Assembly (NCBI RefSeq): GCF_000238915.1
Contig: NZ_BAEG01000091.1
Span: 57,133-121,132, forward strand
Source: Arthrobacter globiformis NBRC 12137
GTDB taxonomy: Bacteria; Actinomycetota; Actinomycetes; Actinomycetales; Micrococcaceae
Reading direction: 5' to 3'
Length of the DNA stretch: 64,000 nucleotides
Within the stretch, counting starts at the first letter, position 1. Each line of letters starts with the position of its first letter. A model generated the notes under the pieces. The model did no database searches. It saw nothing but the letters and a program-made list of their open reading frames with translations, and was not told where the DNA came from. Positions 24,960-31,634 of this stretch are shown one piece after another. The position numbers and the translations under genes were made by a program.

Positions 24960-27568
24960 CCACCACCTCTGCGGTGACCTGTCGCACCGCCGACCGCCCG
25001 TCGGGCCCGGACAAGGAACGGACCGCTCCCGCGGGTGCCGCGCCGACGGCGATTCCCAGGTGGGCGCAGGAGCGGTTGCCGGGTCGGGGGCGGATCGAAG
25101 TGGCTGTGCCCGAGGACCTGCGCCAGGCCGTGCAAACGCTGGCCCAGAGCCTGCAGGTGCCTCCCGTCTCGGTCTGGCTGGCAGCCCATGCACGGGTGCT
25201 CCAGGCGTTGTCCGGCGAAACAGAGGTCACGACCGGCTGCAAGGACGCCTCGGGGACGTGGCCCTGCGAACTCGATCTGCGTGTAGGTTCATGGCATGCG
25301 CTGGTCTCATCGGCGCGCACCCGGCAGGTCCGGGCCCGCGCCGAGGGGGCCGGGGGGCCGCAGGCGGGGCGGCCGCCGGCTTCCGGAACATACGAGGTGG
25401 TATTCAGCACCGACCCTGACGAGGATTCCGGGCTCGCGGAAGGCCTCGTTCTGGGAGTGTCCCTCCGCGCCGCCGCGGGTGGCGAAGCTTTGAGCCTGCG
25501 CTACCGCCGCGACGTCCTCGACGAGGACGCAGCCCTCCGGATCGCCGGCTATCACCTGAGCGCAGTCCGCCATCTGCTCGCCGACCCTGGGTCGGACCCC
25601 GGCGACGCAGACCTCGTCGGTCCCGAGGAGCGGCGCCTGCAACTGGAACAGCTGGCCGGAGCCGTGCGGCCCCGGCCCCAGCGGCGTTTCCACGAGCTGT
25701 TCGAGGAGCGCGTCCGGCAGCATCCCGGGCGCATCGCGGCGGTCCAGGACACGCGGGAGTGGACGTACGCGGAGCTGAACGCCCGCGCCAACCGGTTGGC
25801 CCGGGCTTTGCTCGCGCGAGGTTTGCGGGCGGAGGACATCGTGGCGGTCGTCGCCGAACGGGACCTGGAGTGGATGGCCGCCGTCATCGGCATCTTCAAG
25901 GCCGGAGGCGCCTACCTGCCGATTGAGCCGCACTTCCCGGCCGACCGAATCGCCAGAACGCTCACGCGGGCCGGGGCCCGGGCAGTGCTCACCGAAGGCG
26001 GCAGCACCACCACCCTCGATGAGGCACTGGAAGGAATGCCTGCAGTGACGAAGCTTCTGTTCGAGGACATCGAGGCCGAGGGGCACCCCGCCGGCGACCT
26101 CGGCCTGGAGATTCGTCCCGATCAGCTCGCTTACGTCTATTTCACCTCCGGGTCCACTGGCGAGCCGAAAGGCGCGATGTGCGAGCACGGCGGCATGGTG
26201 AACCACCTGTACGCCAAGATTGAGGACCTGGGGATCCGCGCCGGGGACGTCGTCGCCCAGACAGCCCCCCAATGCTTCGACATCTCGCTGTGGCAACTGG
26301 TCTCGGCGCTGCTCGTCGGCGGCCGCACACTCATCGTCGGGCAGGACCGCATCCTCGACGTCGAGCGGTTCATCGATACGGTGGAACGGGGCGCGGTGGC
26401 GGTCTTCCAGGTCGTCCCGTCGTATCTGGACGCCGTGGTGGCGTACCTGGGCGGCAAGCCCCGGCCCTTACCGCACCTCCGCTGCGTCTCGGCGACAGGG
26501 GAGGCTCTCAAGCGTGAGCTGGTCCGCCGCTGGTTCGACGTGATGCCGAACGTCAAGCTGGTCAACGCCTACGGGCTAACGGAAACCTCCGACGACACAA
26601 ACCACGAAGTGATGAGTGCAGCGCCCGCGGGCGGCTCCGTGCCACTGGGCCCGCCAATCCCGAACGTCCGGATCCACATCCTCGACGAGCGGCAGCGGCT
26701 TGTGCCGCTGGGAGCGCCGGGCGAGATCGCCTTCTCCGGGGTGTGCGTGGGCCGCGGCTACATCAACGACCCGGAGCGCACTGCACAGGCCTACTCCACC
26801 GATCCCTATGTGGACGGCGCGCGGCTCTACCGGGCCGGCGACTACGGCCGCTGGTCCCCGGACGGCAAGCTGGAATACCTGGGCCGGCGGGACAACCAGG
26901 TCAAGATCTCCGGGTTCCGGATCGAGATCGGCGACATCGAGAACGCGCTGTTGCGGGTTCCCGGAGTCCGCGACGGCGCCGTCGTCGTCGGCGAGGGTTC
27001 CGGGCAGTCCAAGTTCCTGATGGCCTTCTACTCCGGTAACCGCCAGCTCGAGGTCGACGAAATCCGCAACGAGATGGCCGCGCGGGTACCGGGCTACATG
27101 GTTCCGTCGGCGTACAGGTGGCAGGAGAGCCTGCCCCTGACCGGCAACGGAAAAATCGACCGGAAGGCCTTGACCCGCATGGCGCGGGAGGTCGTTCCCG
27201 AAGCAGGCGCCGCCACGGAACCCCTTTCAGGCACTGAGCAGCTGCTCGCCGAAGCATGGGCGACGGTGCTCGGCCTGCCGGTGGGCCGGATCGGCGGGCA
27301 GGACTCGTTCTTTGCACTGGGCGGCACGTCGCTGTCCGCGGTGAAGCTCGCCGTCCTGCTTAAGCGCGCATTGTCGATCAAGGACATCATGCAGACGCCC
27401 ATCCTGGCGGACCTGGCGGCCCTGCTCGAAGCCTCGTCCCTGACCGGCGCTGCTGTTCCGTCCGCCCCACGCGCGGCGGGATCCGCGGCGGAGCCCGCCT
27501 CCATGGCCCCGGTGGGAGGACCGGTTGGCCACTCCCACCAGCTACCCATGAAACGAAAGGACTTCTGA
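24956..27568 (+). CDS. NRPS adenylation-thiolation protein with a degenerate condensation-like N-terminus
   Basis: This is an 870-residue protein. Residues about 40-230 resemble only the second half of a condensation domain; no HHxxxDG motif is present. The adenylation domain (about 235-760) has A3 YFTSGSTGEPKGAM (about 393), A4 CFDISLWQL, A5 NAYGLTETSDD (about 538), A7 YRAGDYGRW, A8 near KISGFRIEIGDIE, and A10 LTGNGKIDRKAL (about 727). The thiolation domain has GGTSLSA with serine 792. There is no thioesterase. It should activate an amino acid as the AMP ester and load it on its own carrier. Aligned by eye to PheA, the pocket reads roughly D-I-W-Q-S-T-A-D-D-K, with two acidic residues that could hold a side-chain amine; Dap is the likely substrate given sbnA/sbnB. 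The start overlaps the previous stop (ATGA) and the end overlaps the next start (TGATG). Confidence 0.88.
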   Translation: MTTTSAVTCRTADRPSGPDKERTAPAGAAPTAIPRWAQERLPGRGRIEVAVPEDLRQAVQTLAQSLQVPPVSVWLAAHARVLQALSGETEVTTGCKDASGTWPCELDLRVGSWHALVSSARTRQVRARAEGAGGPQAGRPPASGTYEVVFSTDPDEDSGLAEGLVLGVSLRAAAGGEALSLRYRRDVLDEDAALRIAGYHLSAVRHLLADPGSDPGDADLVGPEERRLQLEQLAGAVRPRPQRRFHELFEERVRQHPGRIAAVQDTREWTYAELNARANRLARALLARGLRAEDIVAVVAERDLEWMAAVIGIFKAGGAYLPIEPHFPADRIARTLTRAGARAVLTEGGSTTTLDEALEGMPAVTKLLFEDIEAEGHPAGDLGLEIRPDQLAYVYFTSGSTGEPKGAMCEHGGMVNHLYAKIEDLGIRAGDVVAQTAPQCFDISLWQLVSALLVGGRTLIVGQDRILDVERFIDTVERGAVAVFQVVPSYLDAVVAYLGGKPRPLPHLRCVSATGEALKRELVRRWFDVMPNVKLVNAYGLTETSDDTNHEVMSAAPAGGSVPLGPPIPNVRIHILDERQRLVPLGAPGEIAFSGVCVGRGYINDPERTAQAYSTDPYVDGARLYRAGDYGRWSPDGKLEYLGRRDNQVKISGFRIEIGDIENALLRVPGVRDGAVVVGEGSGQSKFLMAFYSGNRQLEVDEIRNEMAARVPGYMVPSAYRWQESLPLTGNGKIDRKALTRMAREVVPEAGAATEPLSGTEQLLAEAWATVLGLPVGRIGGQDSFFALGGTSLSAVKLAVLLKRALSIKDIMQTPILADLAALLEASSLTGAAVPSAPRAAGSAAEPASMAPVGGPVGHSHQLPMKRKDF

Positions 27569-28575
27569 TGTCATCTCCTACACCCAGGATCCAATTCGAC
27601 GTGGAACGCCAAGCCGGACATGCGCCGATCCTCACCGTCGAGGATGGCCACGACCCCGCGCGGTGGGCCGAAGCGAACCGTGGGGCGCTGCGTGCGGCGG
27701 TGGATGAGTACGGCGCCGTCCTGGTCCGCGGCCTGGGCCTCCGCGATCCAGCCGAAGTGGCCGCTACCTTCCAGCAGCTGGTTCCGGGCGGGCTCATGCC
27801 GGACCGGGAGGCTTTCGCCGCGAGGCAGCCCTACCTGGACGGCGTGTACTCATCCCTGACGTGGCCGGCGAACCAGCCCATGTGCATGCACCACGAGCTC
27901 AGCTACGCGCTCGAGTTCCCCGGCCTGATGCTCTTCGCCTGCCTCCAGGCACCCAGCGTCGGTGGGGTGACCGGTGTGGCGGACGCCCGCGCCGTGCTCG
28001 ATGCCATACCCCTGGACATCGTCCGGCGGTTCGAAAAGGAGGGATGGCTGCTCGCCCGCAGCTACAACGAAGACATCGGTGCCACCTACGAGGAGGCGTT
28101 CGGTGTCTCGGACCGCGCCGACGTCGAGAACTACTGCCGCGCGCACAAGATCGAGTTCGAGTGGCAGGGCGACGGGGAGCTGCGCACCCGGCAACGGCGC
28201 CCCGCCGTGGTCCGGCACCCGGTGACCGGCCAGCGCTGCTGGTTCAACCAGGTGGCGTTCCTGAGCGAATGGACGATTGCGCCGGAGGTGCGGGAGTACC
28301 TCGTGGACGTCTACGGTCCCGACGGGCTACCCTTCAACACCCGCTTCGGCAACGGTGAGCCGATCGAGGAGGACATCATTGCCCTCCTGAACGAGGTCTA
28401 CGAGGCCCACACTCTTCGAACCCCCTGGGAGACGGGGGACCTCATGCTGGTCGACAACGTCCGCATGGCGCACAGCCGCGAGGCCTATGAGGGGCCTCGG
28501 GAGATTCTTGTCGGTATGGCCGAGCCGCGCAACATTTTCGATCTCGATACGCACACCCAGGACGGTTCCAGATGA
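27568..28575 (+). CDS. TauD/SyrP-like Fe(II)/2-oxoglutarate dioxygenase
   Basis: This 335-residue non-haem iron dioxygenase has the facial triad visible: His108-x-Glu110 in MHHELSY and the distal His302 in VRMAHSREA. Arg311 (GPREILVGM) is placed to bind 2-oxoglutarate. The MHHE form and overall layout resemble clavaminate synthase- and SyrP-type enzymes, which hydroxylate free or carrier-bound amino acids. DdaC of the dapdiamide pathway, an epoxidase acting on a Dap-containing carrier intermediate, is another relevant precedent. Beta-hydroxylation of Dap or of a carrier-bound intermediate is the natural guess. Its ATG overlaps the A-T stop (TGATG) and its stop overlaps the sbnB-like start (ATGA). 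Confidence 0.88.
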   Translation: MSSPTPRIQFDVERQAGHAPILTVEDGHDPARWAEANRGALRAAVDEYGAVLVRGLGLRDPAEVAATFQQLVPGGLMPDREAFAARQPYLDGVYSSLTWPANQPMCMHHELSYALEFPGLMLFACLQAPSVGGVTGVADARAVLDAIPLDIVRRFEKEGWLLARSYNEDIGATYEEAFGVSDRADVENYCRAHKIEFEWQGDGELRTRQRRPAVVRHPVTGQRCWFNQVAFLSEWTIAPEVREYLVDVYGPDGLPFNTRFGNGEPIEEDIIALLNEVYEAHTLRTPWETGDLMLVDNVRMAHSREAYEGPREILVGMAEPRNIFDLDTHTQDGSR

Positions 28576-29639
28576 CAAAACTCGCCACTTCCCCAGCCGC
28601 AGCGGCCGCAGAGCCGAAGACGGTTCCGCCCTTCGCGGTGATTTCAGGGACCCAGGTGCAGCAGGTGCTCCAGGGCCGGGAAAAGCAGGTCGTCGAGCTG
28701 GTCGAGCAGACCTACCGGGTGCACGCAGCCGGAGACTCGGTGAACCCGCCGTCCTATTTCCTGCGTTTCCCGGACCGGCCCACCTCGCGCATCATCGCCC
28801 TGCCGGCCTCGATCGGCGGACAGGTGGAGGTTGACGGCATTAAGTGGGTCTCCAGCTTTCCGGACAACGTGTCGTCGGGGATTCCGCGCGCCTCAGCAGT
28901 GTTGATCCTCAACGACCGGGTGACGGGCTACCCCTTCGCCTGCATGGAGGGCTCCATTATCAGCGCCTCCAGGACGGCCGCATCGGCTGCCGCGGCGGCC
29001 GACTGGCTCAGCCGGGGCCGCGGGCGTCCAAGAAGGGTCGGGTTCTTCGGCACTGGCCTCATTGCCCGCTACATCCACACCTTCCTGAAGGCCACCGACT
29101 GGTCCTTCGACGAGATCGGGGTGTTCGACCTCTCGGGTGAGAGCGCGGAGGGTTTCAAAGGCTATCTCGAGCGCAGCGGCACCGGAGCCCGGGTGACCGT
29201 GCACGACGGCCCCGAGCAGCTGATCAGAAGCAGCGACCTCGTCGTGTTCGCCACCGTGGCGGGCCAGCCGCACGTGCACGATACGACGTGGTTCGCGCAC
29301 AACCCGCTGGTGCTGCACGTGTCCCTGCGCGACCTGGCCCCCGAGATCCTGCTGGCCTCGACCAACATCCTCGACGACATCGAGCACTGCCTGAAAGCCG
29401 GGACGTCCGCGCATCTCCTGGAGCAGATGACCGGTAACAGGGACTTCGTGGACGGCACCCTGGCCGACGTCATGGAAGGCAAGGTCCCGCCGTCGGACGA
29501 CCGCCCCATCGTGTTCTCGCCGTTCGGCCTCGGCGTGCTCGACCTGGCAGTGGGCAAATACGTCTACGACGAACTCGCCCGCAGCGGCCAGCTCCGGGTG
29601 CTCGAGGACTTCTTTTCCGAGTTGCGTCGGTACGGCTGA
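28572..29639 (+). CDS. sbnB: SbnB-like N-((2S)-2-amino-2-carboxyethyl)-L-glutamate dehydrogenase
   Basis: This 355-residue protein belongs to the ornithine cyclodeaminase/mu-crystallin family, SbnB branch. The Rossmann motif is VGFFGTGLIARYIHTF (about residue 157). Residues about 92-110 (IKWVSSFPDNVSSGIPRAS) form the substrate side. SbnB oxidises ACEGA with NAD+ to release L-2,3-diaminopropionate, 2-oxoglutarate and NADH. 2-Oxoglutarate is also the co-substrate of the dioxygenase encoded just upstream. ATG 28572 overlaps the dioxygenase stop, so the product is translationally coupled. The pair SbnA/SbnB is separated by three genes here, whereas in staphyloferrin B clusters they are adjacent. 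Confidence 0.9.
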   Translation: MTKLATSPAAAAAEPKTVPPFAVISGTQVQQVLQGREKQVVELVEQTYRVHAAGDSVNPPSYFLRFPDRPTSRIIALPASIGGQVEVDGIKWVSSFPDNVSSGIPRASAVLILNDRVTGYPFACMEGSIISASRTAASAAAAADWLSRGRGRPRRVGFFGTGLIARYIHTFLKATDWSFDEIGVFDLSGESAEGFKGYLERSGTGARVTVHDGPEQLIRSSDLVVFATVAGQPHVHDTTWFAHNPLVLHVSLRDLAPEILLASTNILDDIEHCLKAGTSAHLLEQMTGNRDFVDGTLADVMEGKVPPSDDRPIVFSPFGLGVLDLAVGKYVYDELARSGQLRVLEDFFSELRRYG

Positions 29640-29690
29640 TCCGGCGGAGCAACCACGCTCATCGGTTCGCACTCAATGAGGAGTGACACA

Positions 29691-30833
29691 ATGCTTTCGT
29701 TACCGCAGATGCTGGGGAATGTGTCCAAGGCGCACGTCCAGTCCGTTGAGGACTGGGCAAGATCGGTAACCGGCGTCCTGCGGGACGCCGCGATCTACCA
29801 CGAAGCCAGAAACGGCTTCTACCGTGCCCAGTGTGACGCGTTGGGAGTCGATCCCGCCGCGATCAACGACATCAACGACCTGCAAGACCTGCCACTGTTG
29901 CCGGTCGGCATGTTCAAGCGTCCCGACGCCCAGGTGCTGCTCACCTGCTCCCTGGCCGACATCGAGACCGAAACCCGCTCCAGCGGAACCCGCGGTGTCC
30001 CGTCCGTCGCCCCCCGCAACAGCGAGACATTGACCCTGGCGCTGGTCGGCCTGATCGGAACCTACCGGGAGTTCTTCAGCTTGTCCGGGGGCGCGGGACT
30101 TTTCTTGAACCCGTCGGACCCAGAAGCTTCGGAGATGGGACTGCTCAAGGACTTGAACATCCTGAACTGCGTCTTCGACCACCACACATATCTCGCTGCC
30201 GACCAGGCGTTCGACGCCAGGGAGGCCTTGGAGCACCTGCGCCGGTGGAAGGGCCATATGACACGCCACATCGTCGGTCCGCCGTTCCTCATCGGCCTGC
30301 TCCTCCGGTTCCTGGAGCGGGAGAAGGTCAATGTGCGCCTGGACCCGTACAGCATGATCATCACTCTCGGCGGCTGGAAGCGGCACACGGCCGAGGCCAT
30401 CCCTGACGAAGGCTTTCGGGGGCGGTGCCACGACTCGCTCGGCGTGCGCGCGGAGAACGTGCGCGACATGTACGGGATGGTCGAGTCGAACATGCTCGCG
30501 GTCGAATGCCACCTGCATCGCAAGCACGTTCCGCCGTGGTGCTACATCTCCATCCGGGATCCTGGCCAGAACGGGAAAGAGCTCGCCCCGGGGGAGACCG
30601 GCACCATCGCCGTATTGGACGCCCTCAGCACCAGTTACCCCGGTTTCCTCCTCACCGACGACATAGGCGATGTCGAAACGGGCACCTGCGGGTGCGGCAG
30701 AACCGGCCAGGTCATCAACTTCCGCCGCCGGGGGCAAGGTGACGGGCTTGGCCACTGCCCCGTCAGCATCGAGCGCTACCTCGGTTCGGGCACCACCGCC
30801 GAGGCTGAGGCACCGGCTCTCGTGAAGGCCTGA
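29691..30833 (+). CDS. LuxE/PaaK-like acyl-activating enzyme
   Basis: This 380-residue protein belongs to the acyl-protein synthetase (LuxE) branch of the ANL superfamily. Visible features are DLPLLPVGMFKRPD (about residue 63), the Ser/Thr-rich ATP loop SSGTRGVPS (about 98), DMYGMVESN (about 260, equivalent to the A5 motif), and a Cys-rich CGCGRTGQVINF near the C-terminus. LuxE activates a fatty acid as an acyl-AMP and transfers it to a protein cysteine. Related enzymes in biosynthetic clusters load acyl groups on carriers. GAGGAG lies 8 nt before ATG 29691, which I prefer to the in-frame ATG 29676. It follows sbnB by 51 bp, so it is probably still in the operon. Confidence 0.82.
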   Translation: MLSLPQMLGNVSKAHVQSVEDWARSVTGVLRDAAIYHEARNGFYRAQCDALGVDPAAINDINDLQDLPLLPVGMFKRPDAQVLLTCSLADIETETRSSGTRGVPSVAPRNSETLTLALVGLIGTYREFFSLSGGAGLFLNPSDPEASEMGLLKDLNILNCVFDHHTYLAADQAFDAREALEHLRRWKGHMTRHIVGPPFLIGLLLRFLEREKVNVRLDPYSMIITLGGWKRHTAEAIPDEGFRGRCHDSLGVRAENVRDMYGMVESNMLAVECHLHRKHVPPWCYISIRDPGQNGKELAPGETGTIAVLDALSTSYPGFLLTDDIGDVETGTCGCGRTGQVINFRRRGQGDGLGHCPVSIERYLGSGTTAEAEAPALVKA

Positions 30834-30895
30834 CTTCCATGCGCACACCCACCCGCACCGCAAGGCCGTGTCACAGTGATGGAAGGGACAGGCCC

Positions 30896-31516
30896 ATGGA
30901 AGCGCCGTCTTCCATCGCCGGAACCCGCCCGTTGCCGAGTACGGCAACCGCCAAGCAGGAACCGGTACCGACGGTGGTCAGTCAGATGCATGAAGTGACG
31001 ACGGGCAGCAGCATGCCGCCCGCAGTGCATACGGATCCGGCTGCGAATGTGCGTGCCGGCGTCACAGTCTATTTTCTGGGCGGCGAGCAGAACCTGCTCT
31101 ACGTTGAGGTCAACGGGCAGTGGGTGGAATACGTAAAGTCCGCCCCGCGGTCGGAGGATCGGAGGCCGGATGCTGAAGCGCCCCTGACCCAGCCAGTTCC
31201 TCACACGGATACAAGCCAAAATGGCCGACCGGGCCCTGATGCATGGCCGGACCCTGTGCATTGGGCAGGTTACACCTGCCACAGCCCCGACGAAATGACG
31301 CGGGACCGCAAGCCCCGGGTCTACTACGATCCCTGCACGAGGCCGGATCTGTTATTCACCGGGAACGGTGAGGCGCCCGCGCTGCCCTTGCCTGTCCTGG
31401 AGCTTGCCGGGCACCTGGCAGACCCGGAACCGTGGCTCGATCCCGAGTCGGGGGACCGGTTCTCGTCCATCCAGGCCAGCATGGTCCTGAAGCTGCTGAG
31501 GTACGCTCCGCGCTAG
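30896..31516 (+). CDS. Unknown protein at the end of the biosynthetic operon
   Basis: This protein of about 206 residues matches no family I recognise. ATG 30896 has GGAAGGGA 8 nt upstream. The first 50 residues are Ser/Thr/Pro/Ala-rich and probably disordered. A compact segment follows (AGVTVYFLGGEQNLLYVEVN, then QWVEY, about residues 52-78). Next is a second Pro/Asp-rich linker and a C-terminal region with two cysteines (GYTCHSPDE and YYDPCTRPDLLF). There is no signal peptide or membrane segment. It is not an MbtH protein: the NxEGxxSxWP pattern is absent. Position suggests a partner or regulator of the pathway; function unknown. Confidence 0.65.
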   Translation: MEAPSSIAGTRPLPSTATAKQEPVPTVVSQMHEVTTGSSMPPAVHTDPAANVRAGVTVYFLGGEQNLLYVEVNGQWVEYVKSAPRSEDRRPDAEAPLTQPVPHTDTSQNGRPGPDAWPDPVHWAGYTCHSPDEMTRDRKPRVYYDPCTRPDLLFTGNGEAPALPLPVLELAGHLADPEPWLDPESGDRFSSIQASMVLKLLRYAPR

Positions 31517-31600
31517 CCGTCTGCCGCTCTGGCTTGTTGGCAATGCACTGCCCCCGCTCACGCGGAGGTCTCAGTTTGCCGAAATAGCCTTCCCGATCCG

Positions 31601-31634
31601 GACAGCGCCGGTCAGAGGACAGCGCCGGTCAGAG
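31601..31634. repeat. 17-bp tandem duplication at the 3' end of the helicase gene
   Basis: GACAGCGCCGGTCAGAG occurs twice head to tail (31601-31617 and 31618-31634). The second copy includes the helicase stop codon. No clear terminator lies in the 112 bp between the operon end and the helicase. Confidence 0.9.

Noticed and set aside
30896..31516. MbtH-like protein
   Set aside because: It is too long and lacks the MbtH signature with conserved Trp-Pro pairs, despite being next to an NRPS.
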